In this document: positions 8,192-17,451 of the stretch, piece after piece
Layout: each line of letters begins with the position of its first letter
Numbering within the stretch: the stretch's first letter is position 1
From: Allobosea sp. LC85
Lineage (GTDB): Bacteria > Pseudomonadota > Alphaproteobacteria > Rhizobiales > Beijerinckiaceae
Direction: 5' to 3'
Length of the DNA: 64,000 nucleotides
NCBI RefSeq assembly: GCF_000735605.1
Contig: NZ_JPKG01000044.1
Span: 1-64,000 of the forward strand
Translations under genes and position numbers: made by a program
Notes under the pieces: generated by a model
Told to the model about the DNA's origin: nothing
Databases searched by the model: none
Seen by the model: the letters and a program-made list of their open reading frames with translations, nothing else

Positions 8192-9952
8192 ATGAGCGAG
8201 ATGATGACCGGCGCGGAAATGGTCGTCCGCGCGCTTCAGGATCAAGGCGTCGAACATCTGTTCGGCTACCCCGGCGGCGCCGTGCTGCCGATCTATGACG
8301 CGCTCTTCCTCCAGGACAAGGTCAAGCACATTCTGGTTCGGCACGAGCAGGGTGCCGTCCATTCGGCGGAGGGCTATGCGCGCTCCTCGGGCAAGGTTGG
8401 CTGTGTTCTGGTGACCTCCGGTCCCGGCGCGACCAATGCCGTCACCGGACTGACCGACGCGCTGCTCGACTCGATCCCGGTTGTCGTCATCACCGGGCAG
8501 GTCCCGACGCATCTGATCGGCTCCGACGCCTTCCAGGAATGCGACACGGTCGGCATCACGCGCTCCTGCACCAAGCACAATTATCTCGTGAAGAGCATCG
8601 CGGACCTGCCGCGCATCCTGCATGAGGCCTTCTATGTCGCCGCCAACGGCCGTCCCGGGCCCGTCGTCGTCGATATCCCGAAGGACATCCAGTTCGCAAA
8701 GGGCGAGTATACCCGCCCGCGCGACAACCAGCACAAGACCTATCGTCCGACGGTCAAGGGTGACCTGAACAAGATCAAGGCTGCGGTCGAGTTGATGGCC
8801 AAGGCCAAGCGGCCGATCTTCTACACCGGCGGCGGCGTCATCAATTCCGGCACGCACGCCTCGGCGCTGCTGCGCGAACTGGCGCGGCTGACCGGCTATC
8901 CCGTCACCTCGACGCTGATGGGCCTGGGTGCCTTCCCGGCGGCCGACAAACAGTGGCTCGGCATGCTGGGCATGCACGGCACCTACGAAGCCAATCTTGC
9001 GATGCATGACTGCGACGTCATGATCAATATCGGTGCGCGCTTCGACGACCGCATCACCGGTCGGCTCGACGCTTTTTCGCCGCGCTCGAAGAAGATCCAT
9101 GTCGATATCGACCCGTCCTCGATCAACAAGAACGTCAAGATCGACATCGGCATCGTGGGTGATTGCGCGCATGTGCTGGAAGACATGGTCCGCATCTGGC
9201 GTGAGACCAGCCCCCAGGTCGACAAGGAGGCCTTGAAGGGCTGGTGGGAGCAGATCAGCGGCTGGCGTGCGCGCAACAGCCTCGGCTACAAGCAGTCCGG
9301 CGCGGTCATCAAGCCGCAATACGCGATCGAGCGGCTCTATGAGCTGACCAAGGACCGGGACACCTACATCACCACCGAAGTCGGCCAGCACCAGATGTGG
9401 GCGGCGCAGTACTTCCGCTTCCAGGAGCCGAACCGCTGGATGACCTCGGGCGGGCTCGGCACCATGGGCTACGGCCTGCCGGCGGCAATCGGCGTGCAGA
9501 TGGCCCATCCGAAGGCGCTTGTCGTCGACATCGCCGGCGAAGCCTCGATCCTGATGAACATGCAGGAGATGTCGACGGCGGTGCAGCACCGGCTGCCGGT
9601 CAAGATCTTCATCCTGAACAACGAATACATGGGCATGGTTCGACAGTGGCAGGAACTGCTGCATGGCGGGCGCTATTCGGAGAGCTATTCGGCTTCCTTG
9701 CCCGATTTCGTGAAGCTCGCCGAAGCCTATGGCGGCCACGGCATCCGCTGCTCGGATCCGGAACAGCTCGATGACGCGATCCGCGAGATGATCGATACGC
9801 CGAAGCCGGTGATCTTCGATTGCCTCGTGGCGAAGGAAGAGAACTGCTTCCCGATGATCCCGTCGGGCAAGGCCCATAACGAGATGATCCTGCCCGATTT
9901 CGAGGGAAATACAGGCGATATCATCGACGCCAAGGGCAAGCAGCTTGTCTGA
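8192..9952 (+). CDS. ilvB: Acetolactate synthase, large (catalytic) subunit
   Basis: The first committed enzyme of Val/Leu/Ile synthesis; it condenses pyruvate with pyruvate or 2-oxobutyrate using ThDP and FAD. The 586-aa length is normal. The N-terminal ThDP domain has FGYPGGAVLP and the catalytic Glu in RHEQGAVH. The central domain is FAD-binding, and the C-terminal ThDP domain has GLGTMGYGLPAAIG and DIAGEASILMNMQEM (Gly-Glu where many homologues have Gly-Asp). A clear GAGGAGA site precedes the ATG. The gene is controlled by the leader/attenuator just upstream, and its small subunit is encoded 1.6 kb downstream. Confidence 0.95.
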   Translation: MSEMMTGAEMVVRALQDQGVEHLFGYPGGAVLPIYDALFLQDKVKHILVRHEQGAVHSAEGYARSSGKVGCVLVTSGPGATNAVTGLTDALLDSIPVVVITGQVPTHLIGSDAFQECDTVGITRSCTKHNYLVKSIADLPRILHEAFYVAANGRPGPVVVDIPKDIQFAKGEYTRPRDNQHKTYRPTVKGDLNKIKAAVELMAKAKRPIFYTGGGVINSGTHASALLRELARLTGYPVTSTLMGLGAFPAADKQWLGMLGMHGTYEANLAMHDCDVMINIGARFDDRITGRLDAFSPRSKKIHVDIDPSSINKNVKIDIGIVGDCAHVLEDMVRIWRETSPQVDKEALKGWWEQISGWRARNSLGYKQSGAVIKPQYAIERLYELTKDRDTYITTEVGQHQMWAAQYFRFQEPNRWMTSGGLGTMGYGLPAAIGVQMAHPKALVVDIAGEASILMNMQEMSTAVQHRLPVKIFILNNEYMGMVRQWQELLHGGRYSESYSASLPDFVKLAEAYGGHGIRCSDPEQLDDAIREMIDTPKPVIFDCLVAKEENCFPMIPSGKAHNEMILPDFEGNTGDIIDAKGKQLV

Positions 9953-9982
9953 CGATCAGCAAGCAGGCGAGGAGATGCGGGC

Positions 9983-10690
9983 ATGAGCACGATCGGCTTG
10001 ATCGGCGGCATGAGCTGGGAATCGACGGCGGTTTACTACCGGCTGCTCAATGAGCGGGTGCGCACGCTTCGGGGCGGGCTGCACTCGGCCGATGTGCTGC
10101 TGCATTCGCTTGATTTCGCGCCGATCGCCGAGATGCAGGCAAGCGGGGATTGGGCTGCGGCCGGGCATCTTCTGGCCGACAGCGCCATCCGGCTGGAGCG
10201 GGCGGGCGTAAACTGCATCCTGCTCTGCACCAACACGATGCACAAGCTCGCGGACCGGATCACGGCCGCGACACGCGTGCCCTTCCTGCATCTTGCGGAC
10301 GTGACCGCGACGGCGATCCGCAAGAGCCCGTCGCGGCGACCGCTCTTGCTGGCGACGCGCTTCACGATGGAACAGGCCTTCTATCGCGAGCGTCTTGCCG
10401 CGTTCGGCGTCGAGGCCATGGTCCCCGATGCGGAACAGCGCGACGATGTCCATCGCATCATCTACGAGGAGATCTGCCGTGGCCGGATCGAGCCTGCCTC
10501 GAAGGCACGCTATCTCGATATCGTCGCAGCAGCCGTAAGGCAGGGCGCGGACGGCGTGATCCTTGGGTGCACCGAGATCACCCTCCTGGTCTCGCAGGCG
10601 GATTTCGACATCCCGGTCTTCGACACGACGGCGCTGCATGTCGAAGCCGCGCTCGATTTCGGCCTGGAAACGGCGAGCCAGGCGGCATGA
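9983..10690 (+). CDS. Aspartate/glutamate racemase family protein
   Basis: A 235-aa member of the Asp/Glu racemase superfamily. The two catalytic cysteines are visible in CTNTMHK (first half) and ILGCTEITLLV (second half), and the N-terminal IGLIGGMSWEST is the family signature. It is likely an amino-acid racemase of the aspartate type; the substrate cannot be fixed from sequence. It lies 30 nt after ilvB and its stop overlaps the start of the following GST gene (ATGA), so it probably belongs to the ilvB transcript. Confidence 0.85.
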   Translation: MSTIGLIGGMSWESTAVYYRLLNERVRTLRGGLHSADVLLHSLDFAPIAEMQASGDWAAAGHLLADSAIRLERAGVNCILLCTNTMHKLADRITAATRVPFLHLADVTATAIRKSPSRRPLLLATRFTMEQAFYRERLAAFGVEAMVPDAEQRDDVHRIIYEEICRGRIEPASKARYLDIVAAAVRQGADGVILGCTEITLLVSQADFDIPVFDTTALHVEAALDFGLETASQAA

Positions 10691-11376
10691 AGCTCCTGAT
10701 CGGAAACAAGTGCTATTCGTCCTGGTCGCTGCGGGCCTGGCTCCTGCTCAGCGCCAAGGGCATTGCGTTCGATGAGAAGCTCGTCCTGCTCGACGAGCCC
10801 GGCTTCAAGGAGGCGATCTTCGCAGAGGCTCCGGGCAGCGGCGGCACCGTGCCGACGCTGGTGGACGGGGATATCGCGGCGTGGGAGACACTCGCGATCA
10901 TGGAATACCTGCATGATCGGCATTCCGATCTCGGGATCTGGCCGAGGGAGCGCGCAGCACGAGCCCATGCCCGTGCCATATCGAGCGAGATGCATGCCGG
11001 GTTCTTTGCCTTGCGCCGGGCCTGTCCGATGAATCTCGGCAAGCGCTTTGCTGCACGCGATCGTGGGGCCGAGGTTGCCAGGGATGTCGCACGGATCACC
11101 GCGCTCTGGGGCGAGGCTCGCTCCCGCTTCGGCGAGGCGGGGGGAGGGCCGTTCCTCTATGGCGCCTTCTCCGCAGCCGACGCCATGTACGCGCCGGTCG
11201 TCACCCGGCTCGATACCTATGCGATCCCGGTCGATCCGGTCAGTGCCGCCTATATGGCCGCGGTACTCGCCCATCCCTCCTATCGCGACTGGCTGAAGGC
11301 TGCCCTCGCCGAACCCTGGATCGTAGCCCAGGACGAAGTCGACGAGCCCGCCACCGCCAATCTCCGTCACGTCTAG
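10687..11376 (+). CDS. Glutathione S-transferase family protein
   Basis: A 229-aa GST. The N-terminal thioredoxin-like domain begins LLIGNKCYSSWSLRAWLLL, where the Ser of SSWS is the likely glutathione-activating residue, and contains VPTLVDGD and the GSH-binding Glu-Ser equivalent (WETLAIMEYL). An all-helical C-terminal domain follows from about residue 85 to 215. The start is fixed by the ATGA overlap with the racemase gene. The TAG stop is the first triplet of a dispersed repeat. Substrate unknown. Confidence 0.85.
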   Translation: MKLLIGNKCYSSWSLRAWLLLSAKGIAFDEKLVLLDEPGFKEAIFAEAPGSGGTVPTLVDGDIAAWETLAIMEYLHDRHSDLGIWPRERAARAHARAISSEMHAGFFALRRACPMNLGKRFAARDRGAEVARDVARITALWGEARSRFGEAGGGPFLYGAFSAADAMYAPVVTRLDTYAIPVDPVSAAYMAAVLAHPSYRDWLKAALAEPWIVAQDEVDEPATANLRHV

Positions 11377-11477
11377 ATCATCGGACCGGATATCGCATCC
11401 GGTCCGATGATCTAACCTCCTGTGTTTGCATCGGCTTTCCCGAAAACCGCAATCCACTTTTCGGGCCGATGCTTTAG
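11374..11477. repeat. Dispersed two-hairpin repeat, locus 2
   Basis: The first hairpin is an 18-bp perfect stem (11374-11391 with 11397-11414) with loop ATCGC; it starts on the GST stop codon TAG. The second hairpin, GCATCGGC...GCCGATGC (11428-11472), contains an inner CCCGAAAA/TTTTCGGG stem, then TTTAG. It lies between two same-strand genes (GST and ilvN), so if it terminates transcription, ilvN needs its own promoter or depends on read-through. Confidence 0.92.
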
Positions 11478-11511
11478 TTCCGAATTCCGCTTCAGCTCCT
11501 GCAGGTGTCCG

Positions 11512-12054
11512 ATGCCGACGTCAGCCACGCATTATCCGAACGCTCCCAAGATCCAGCCGATCGCCCGCCACACGCTGGCGGTGATCGTCGACAATGAACC
11601 GGGCGTTCTCGCCCGCATCGCCGGGCTGTTCTCGGGTCGCGGCTACAATATCGAGAGCCTCACCGTCTCCGAAACCGAGCACGAGAAGCACATCTCGCGC
11701 ATCACCGTGGTCACCTCGGGTACCGCCAACGTCATCGAGCAGATCAAGGCGCATCTCGACCGGCTGGTGCCGGTGCACCGGGTCGTCGATCTGACGCTTC
11801 AGGGCGAGGCGCTGGAGCGCGAACTCGCCTTGGTCAAGGTCGTCGGCAAGGGCGACCATCGCGTCGAGGCAATGCGGCTTGCGGCGGCGTTCGGGGCACG
11901 GACACTCGATGCGTCCCTGACCTCCTTCGTCTTCGAACTCACGGGCTCGACCGAGGAGATCGAGCGGTTCATCAAGCTGATGACCGTGGTCGGGCTCACC
12001 GAGGTCTCGCGCACGGGCATCGCGGCGATGAGCCGTGGCCCCGAGGCGATGTGA
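11512..12054 (+). CDS. ilvN: Acetolactate synthase, small (regulatory) subunit
   Basis: Regulatory subunit of acetolactate synthase that confers valine feedback control. The 180-aa length is normal. The N-terminal ACT domain reads HTLAVIVDNEPGVLARI and GLFSGRGYNIESLTV; the C-terminal domain covers about residues 95-170. I chose ATG 11512, which leaves a short non-ACT N-terminus; AGG at 11503-11505 is a weak ribosome site. It is separated from ilvB by two unrelated genes and a repeat, an arrangement tolerated in alphaproteobacteria. Confidence 0.94.
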   Translation: MPTSATHYPNAPKIQPIARHTLAVIVDNEPGVLARIAGLFSGRGYNIESLTVSETEHEKHISRITVVTSGTANVIEQIKAHLDRLVPVHRVVDLTLQGEALERELALVKVVGKGDHRVEAMRLAAAFGARTLDASLTSFVFELTGSTEEIERFIKLMTVVGLTEVSRTGIAAMSRGPEAM

Positions 12055-12063
12055 TCGAAGGCA

Positions 12064-12285
12064 ATGGACGCGGCTTCGCTCAACATGGTGGCGCTTGCGC
12101 TCGGGGCGGCCGGATTCGGCTGCTTCGCCTGGCCGATCATCCAGCGGCTCAATGGCAAGGCGCCGGCGGAAGCACCAGGCAGCGGCAAGAGCCTGCGCTC
12201 GCCGCTGTGGTGGGCCGGCTTCGTACTGACGGTTGCGGCGATCTTCCTGCAGCGCATCGCCAGTCAGCAGGCGGGAGGAGTTTAG
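12064..12285 (+). CDS. Small two-helix membrane protein, unknown function
   Basis: A 73-aa protein with two hydrophobic segments (about residues 8-26 and 48-65) separated by a polar loop rich in Ala, Pro, Gly and Lys. I do not recognise a family. It follows ilvN by 9 nt and probably shares its transcript. Its TAG stop (12283-12285) is supplied by the downstream dispersed repeat, as for the GST gene upstream. Confidence 0.65.
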   Translation: MDAASLNMVALALGAAGFGCFAWPIIQRLNGKAPAEAPGSGKSLRSPLWWAGFVLTVAAIFLQRIASQQAGGV

Positions 12286-12381
12286 ATCAACGGACCGGAT
12301 ATCGTCTCCGGTCCGTTGATCTCACTTCTGTGTTTGCATCGGATTTCTCCGAAAAGTGGATTCCACTTTTCGGTCCGATGC
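12283..12381. repeat. Dispersed two-hairpin repeat, locus 3
   Basis: The first hairpin is GATCAACGGACCGGA/TCCGGTCCGTTGATC (12285-12299/12307-12321). Against the other copies, T is changed to A on the left arm and A to T on the right arm, preserving pairing. The second hairpin spans 12336-12381 and has an unusually long inner stem, CCGAAAAGTGGA/TCCACTTTTCGG. It lies between convergent genes (73-aa membrane protein and DUF924), where it could end both transcripts. Confidence 0.92.
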
Positions 12382-12401
12382 TCGGGTGTCCCGCGCCAGC
12401 C

Positions 12402-12947
12402 TCAGCCGCTGAAGCCGCCTGTATCAAGGAACGCGCGCTCTTCGGTCGTCGTGTCGCGGCCGAGAACAGCGTTGCGATGCGGGAAGCGGCCGAAGTCGCG
12501 GATGATGTCGCGGTGAATGATCGCATATTTGGTGCTGTCCTCATCGCCCGAGGCGCGGCTCAGTTCGATGCAGCGTTCCTGATGGTCCAGCTCTTCGGAA
12601 TGCATGAAGGGCATGTAGAAGAAACGCCGCTCCGGGTTGGTGAAGTGCTGGTCGAAGCCGCGGGCGATGGCGCGCTCGGCGACCTCGACAGCGAGATCGT
12701 CGCTGGCGAAGGCTTCGGGCGAGCCGCGGTAGAGGTTGCGCGGAAACTGGTCCAGCAGGATGAGCAGCGCATAGGCGCCTTCGGGGGTCTCTTCCCAGGC
12801 ACTGAGCCCGCCTGCCGCTGCGGCGCGCTGGGCCTCAAGAAAGCGACCGCGGATCTCGTCGTCGAAGGCGTCGTCCTTGGCGAACCATTTATCCGGCCCG
12901 GCTTGTCGCCAGAAGGCGACGGTCTCGGCAGCCGTAGGCAAGCTCAT
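12402..12947 (-). CDS. DUF924 family protein
   Basis: A 181-aa soluble, mostly helical protein. The segments LLILLDQFPRNLYRG and RFFYMPFMHSEELDHQERC are hallmark sequences of DUF924, whose fold is TPR-like; the biochemical role is not known. The start at 12947 is preceded by GGGAG with good spacing. It is convergent with the small membrane protein gene across a dispersed repeat. Confidence 0.85.
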   Translation of the reverse strand: MSLPTAAETVAFWRQAGPDKWFAKDDAFDDEIRGRFLEAQRAAAAGGLSAWEETPEGAYALLILLDQFPRNLYRGSPEAFASDDLAVEVAERAIARGFDQHFTNPERRFFYMPFMHSEELDHQERCIELSRASGDEDSTKYAIIHRDIIRDFGRFPHRNAVLGRDTTTEERAFLDTGGFSG

Positions 12948-13123
12948 ATCGTATCTCCCAGATCGCATAACGCGTTGGCTGTGAACCGCAATTGTGCCAG
13001 CGGACCGGCAGGTCGCGGCGCAGGTTGACCGATTTCGCGCCGAAGTGGAACCCGGCTCAGCCCCGTGCGAGGATCTTCGCGCGCTGGCCCTTGCGCTCGG
13101 AAAAGCCTTCCTGTAGAGACCGA

Positions 13124-13138
13124 ACCGTAACGTACGGT
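13124..13138. promoter_or_regulatory. Palindromic operator candidate upstream of the TetR gene
   Basis: ACCGT and ACGGT form an inverted repeat around AACGT, ending nine bases before the TTG start of the TetR-family gene. TetR proteins commonly repress their own gene through such sites. This is a single occurrence with no second copy to compare, so support is modest. Confidence 0.35.
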
Positions 13139-13146
13139 ACTGATCC

Positions 13147-13803
13147 TTGGGCGCCATTTCCGACACAGCGAGCGAAGGACTGACGGCCCGGCAACAGGCC
13201 GTGCTCGATGCTGTCCTTGGCCTGATGGTCGAGAAGGGCGATCACCTGACGATGACGGCCGTCGCCCGGCGTGCGAGCTGCTCGAAGGAAACCCTCTACA
13301 AGTGGTTCGGTGATCGTGACGGCCTGCTGACGGCGACTGTACAGTGGCAGGCCTCGAAAGTGCGCGCCGGCAACTATGATCGCCAGAAGCTCGATGCCCT
13401 GACGCTGCGCGATAGCCTGACGCGTTTCGCCGCGAACTGGCTCAATGTGATCACCAGCGACACCTCGATTGCGCTGAACCGGATTGCCATCAGCCAGGCC
13501 GGATCGAAAGCCGGCAATCTCGGTGGGATCGTGCTGGCAAACGGACGTGTCGCCATCGGCGAGCGCCTGAAACCGGTTATCGACGCAGGCCGCGAGGCTG
13601 GCCTCCTGGCTTTTGACGACACCGAGACGGCCTTTCGCACGTTCCTCGGCCTCGTCGGGCGCGATGTGCAGATCAGGCTGCTGCTGGGTGATGCGCTGGT
13701 GCTGAGCCCGGCGGAGAACGAGCGCGATGCAGCGCGCGCCACCGATCAATTCCTCACTCTGTACGGCGCGGTTGAAGCCGCGCCGGGCAAAGAAAAACCC
13801 TAA
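13147..13803 (+). CDS. TetR/AcrR family transcriptional regulator
   Basis: 218 aa. The N-terminal helix-turn-helix domain contains MTAVARRASCSKETLYKWFGDRDGLL, a standard TetR recognition helix, followed by a helical ligand/dimerisation domain. The start must be TTG 13147 or another non-ATG codon, because an in-frame TGA stands at 13141-13143 and the next GTG would remove part of the helix-turn-helix lead-in. It lies 21 nt before ilvC on the same strand, an unusual neighbour for ilvC. Ligand and targets are unknown. Confidence 0.85.
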   Translation: MGAISDTASEGLTARQQAVLDAVLGLMVEKGDHLTMTAVARRASCSKETLYKWFGDRDGLLTATVQWQASKVRAGNYDRQKLDALTLRDSLTRFAANWLNVITSDTSIALNRIAISQAGSKAGNLGGIVLANGRVAIGERLKPVIDAGREAGLLAFDDTETAFRTFLGLVGRDVQIRLLLGDALVLSPAENERDAARATDQFLTLYGAVEAAPGKEKP

Positions 13804-14844
<1,041 letters not shown>

Positions 14845-14931
14845 TCGGCTTCAGGCCCTGATCCGCGGCCTTGGCGAGCCGATGCAATTTCGCTCGCCAA
14901 GCAGCTGACAGGGCTAACAAATCGTTGATTC

Positions 14932-14967
14932 CGAGAGGGCGGATGCAGTAATGTGTCCGCCCTCTCG
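14932..14967. terminator. Hairpin downstream of ilvC
   Basis: A 12-bp perfect stem CGAGAGGGCGGA/TCCGCCCTCTCG (14932-14943/14956-14967) lies 88 nt after the ilvC stop. No long T-run follows (GCCTTTCC), so termination may be weak or the hairpin may protect the 3' end. Confidence 0.5.
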
Positions 14968-15035
14968 CCTTTCCGGGCGTGGAACCGGTTCGAGTCCGAT
15001 GCGTTCGTAAGGGCAGTCGTACGTGGAGGCGGCCC

Positions 15036-15149
15036 ATGAGGACGGTGAATCTGACCAATGTGATCGATAGTCCTGTCTGCTCGCGAGCCTTGCTCGCAGT
15101 GTCGCTCGTGATTGTATTCGCCGCTGTGTTCGGGCTTTTCGGATACTGA
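15036..15149 (+). CDS. Small membrane protein, 37 aa
   Basis: An open frame with a very good Shine-Dalgarno sequence (GGAGG, 15025-15029, six bases before the ATG). The product has a polar N-terminus (MRTVNLTNVIDSPVCSR) and one hydrophobic helix (ALLAVSLVIVFAAVFGLFGY). It stands alone between the ilvC hairpin and the terminator of the opposing HhH gene. I do not recognise a family. Confidence 0.55.
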   Translation: MRTVNLTNVIDSPVCSRALLAVSLVIVFAAVFGLFGY

Positions 15150-15195
15150 CAGGCCTGCGCCAGGCCGCCAGGGTCTGGCGAAGAACGCGGTGCCA

Positions 15196-15236
15196 TCAAA
15201 AAGCAGAAAGGCCTCCGGCGCAGAACGCCGGAAGCC
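15196..15236 (-). terminator. Rho-independent terminator of the HhH gene
   Basis: Read on the minus strand: an 11-bp stem (15226-15236 with 15210-15220, one G-U pair) followed by TTTCTGCTTTTTG. It begins 26 nt after the stop of the helix-hairpin-helix protein gene. Confidence 0.85.
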
Positions 15237-15261
15237 CTTATCTCTGCGGGGACAGCCGTGT

Positions 15262-15633
15262 TCAGAAGGTGATCTTGTCCTTGATGTCGGATTCGACATT
15301 CGCGGGCAGGACATTGCGCTTCACGAGATCGTTGAAGTCCTTGAATTTCGCTTTGGCCCGTTCCTCGATGATCTTCTTGGAGCGTGCTTCGCCGATACCC
15401 TTGAGGGTGTCGAGTTCAGCAGCGGTTGCCGTGTTGACGTTGATCTTCTTGACCTGTGCGGCTGCAGGCTGCGCAGGCTTGGCGGCTGTGCCAGCGGCGG
15501 GCGCGGCTGGCGTCGCAACGGGGGCCGGGGCACGTGCGGGGGCGCTCGGCTGTGTGGCTGGCTGTTGTGCGAAGGCGTAGCCGGCGGTCAGCGCGAGGGC
15601 GACGATCGGCGAGATGATGCGCGAAAGGCTCAT
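15262..15633 (-). CDS. Secreted helix-hairpin-helix (ComEA-like) protein
   Basis: 123 aa: a signal peptide (about 1-22, ending AFAQ), an Ala/Pro-rich linker (about 23-60), then a helix-hairpin-helix domain with KINVNTATAAELDTLKGIG and a second half-motif around NDLVKRNVLP. This resembles the DNA-binding domain of ComEA, the periplasmic DNA receptor for competence. Short stand-alone forms are common and not proven to act in DNA uptake. A terminator follows. Confidence 0.8.
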   Translation of the reverse strand: MSLSRIISPIVALALTAGYAFAQQPATQPSAPARAPAPVATPAAPAAGTAAKPAQPAAAQVKKINVNTATAAELDTLKGIGEARSKKIIEERAKAKFKDFNDLVKRNVLPANVESDIKDKITF

Positions 15634-15844
15634 GGTTGGACTCCATAGTCCTGTCCCGGGAGCGTAGCATCGGACGGGCGCCGGGTCGCCCGCCTCGACA
15701 ACGCCGGCGGCTTGGAGCCATCCGGCGTGCCGCGCCAGGTTCGCACTGGTGAGTGGCGATACCGCGACGCGACGCCCTCAATTCGCGCCTTCCGGCCTGA
15801 ACCCGTGCTGAATGTCGCGTTCAGTGTTCGGACGGCTTTCGGGA

Positions 15845-16369
15845 TCAGCGCGTCACGAACTCGGCCAGCCGTCCGGCGCCATAGAGCAGGCCAAAGCCCC
15901 AGGCGAAGGACGCGGCCCAGTTCGCGAGCTGGAATGGCAGGAACGGCATTTTCACGATGCCGGCGACAATGGCGATGACCGCGCGTAGCGGGCCGAAGAA
16001 GTGGCCGATGAGAATGCTGAAGATGCCCCATTTTTCGAAGAAGGCATGTCCCTTCTCAAGCAGCTCCGGGTTCTTGTTGAGCGGCCAGGTTTCTCCGATG
16101 CGCGGGCCGAGCACGAGGCCGGCCCAATAGGAGATCCAGAAACCGCAACCTGCGCCGAGCGAGGCCGCGAAAGCCAGCGGAACCAGATCGAGACCGGAAG
16201 CTCCCGCCGCCGCTCCGAAGGCCGTGAAGAACACGGTGGCGGGCACGAGCCAGGACAGCACTGCGACACATTCGGCGAAGGCCACCAGAAAGACGATCGG
16301 GATCGCCCATTGCTGGTTGGTGCGCATGAACTCGACGAGTCCCTGCATCAGGCTTTCGAGTTGCAGCAT
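15845..16369 (-). CDS. DedA family inner-membrane protein
   Basis: 174 aa with four to five hydrophobic segments. The pattern ECVAVLSWLVPATVFF, AASLGAGCGFWISYWAGLVLG and IGHFFGPLRAVIAIVAG is typical of DedA (SNARE-associated/VTT) proteins, which are linked to membrane lipid and proton-gradient homeostasis. It is slightly shorter than the usual 200 aa. The start at 16369 or the in-frame Met seven codons later are both possible. It is divergent from the ABC transporter gene across a 197-bp gap in which I see no recognisable site. Confidence 0.82.
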   Translation of the reverse strand: MLQLESLMQGLVEFMRTNQQWAIPIVFLVAFAECVAVLSWLVPATVFFTAFGAAAGASGLDLVPLAFAASLGAGCGFWISYWAGLVLGPRIGETWPLNKNPELLEKGHAFFEKWGIFSILIGHFFGPLRAVIAIVAGIVKMPFLPFQLANWAASFAWGFGLLYGAGRLAEFVTR

Positions 16370-16566
16370 GAGGGCCGAGATCTTTCAGGCGAGGGCGCTG
16401 GCTTATCGCTGTCCCCGGGAGCATATGCAACTGCCGCCCTCTGCGGCGAATATGCCAGCCAAGACCAAGGTTGGGTTGCCTTCCGGAGGCGATCCCCTAG
16501 AGTTTCGCCAAACGAACGCGATATTCGGCCAGCGCGCTAGCGTAGCAGGCCGTCGGGGAACGCTTT

Positions 16567-17451
16567 ATGGAGCTTCAAGACCGCCTGCACGCTGATGCGG
16601 GCCCTGCTGGCGCGCCCCTTGTGGATGCTGCGCCAGCCGTCAGTCTCAGCGGCATCGACATCACTTTCCAGCTTGCAGGTGGGAATCGCTACAAGGCGGT
16701 GACCGGCATCAATCTCACCGTCTCGGCCGGCGAGTTCGTCTCGGTCGTGGGGCCGACCGGCTGTGGAAAGTCGACCTTGCTCAATGCTGCGGCCGGGCTG
16801 CTGACCCCATCCGCCGGCAAGGTCGGGATATTCGGCAAGCCGCTCTCGGGGCTGAATGTGCGCGCGGGCTATCTCTTCCAGCAGGATGCGCTGATGCCGT
16901 GGAAGACGGCGCTGCAGAATGTCGCCGTGGCTCTCGAACCGATGGGCGTGCCGGCTGCGGAGGCAAATGCCCGCGCCCGCGACTGGCTTGGCCGCGTCGG
17001 CCTGCGGGCCTTCGTCGATCGCTATCCGCACATGCTCTCGGGCGGCCAGCGCAAACGCGTCAGCCTCGCGCAGATGCTGATCCGAAACCCCGAGATTCTG
17101 CTGATGGACGAGCCCTTCGGGCCGCTCGATGCGCAGACGCGGCAGATCATGGGGAATCTGCTGCTGGATCTCTGGTCGAAGGATCGAAAGGCGCTGATCT
17201 TCGTCACACATGATCTCGAGGAGGCGATCGCGCTCTCCGACCGCGTGGTGGTTATGTCGGCGGGGCCAGCGGCCGGAATCGTTGCCGATTACAGGGTCAC
17301 CCTGCCGCGCCCGCGCGACATCGCCGAGATCAGGCTGGAAAAGGCCTTCCACGAGATCCATCGCGACATCTGGTCGTCGCTGCGCGTCGAGGTGCAGAAG
17401 GCTTATGCCATGGGCGAGGGCAAGGAACTGATGCAGGGAGACGCCTCGTGA
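16567..17451 (+). CDS. NitT/TauT-type ABC transporter ATP-binding protein
   Basis: 294-aa ATPase of the nitrate/sulfonate/taurine importer family. Walker A is GPTGCGKST at residues 62-70, with the Q-loop in FQQDALMPWKT, the signature LSGGQRKRVSLAQ and Walker B LLMDEPFGPLD. The stop overlaps the permease start (GTGA). The binding protein with the same family signature is encoded at 20405, on the far side of a LysR and a nitrilase gene, so these three probably form one importer. Substrate unknown. Confidence 0.9.
   Translation: MELQDRLHADAGPAGAPLVDAAPAVSLSGIDITFQLAGGNRYKAVTGINLTVSAGEFVSVVGPTGCGKSTLLNAAAGLLTPSAGKVGIFGKPLSGLNVRAGYLFQQDALMPWKTALQNVAVALEPMGVPAAEANARARDWLGRVGLRAFVDRYPHMLSGGQRKRVSLAQMLIRNPEILLMDEPFGPLDAQTRQIMGNLLLDLWSKDRKALIFVTHDLEEAIALSDRVVVMSAGPAAGIVADYRVTLPRPRDIAEIRLEKAFHEIHRDIWSSLRVEVQKAYAMGEGKELMQGDAS

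Noticed and set aside
16370-16566. Possible TPP or other riboswitch before the NitT-type ABC genes
   Set aside because: I could not find the conserved TPP-aptamer segments or any other known consensus; only short GC stems.
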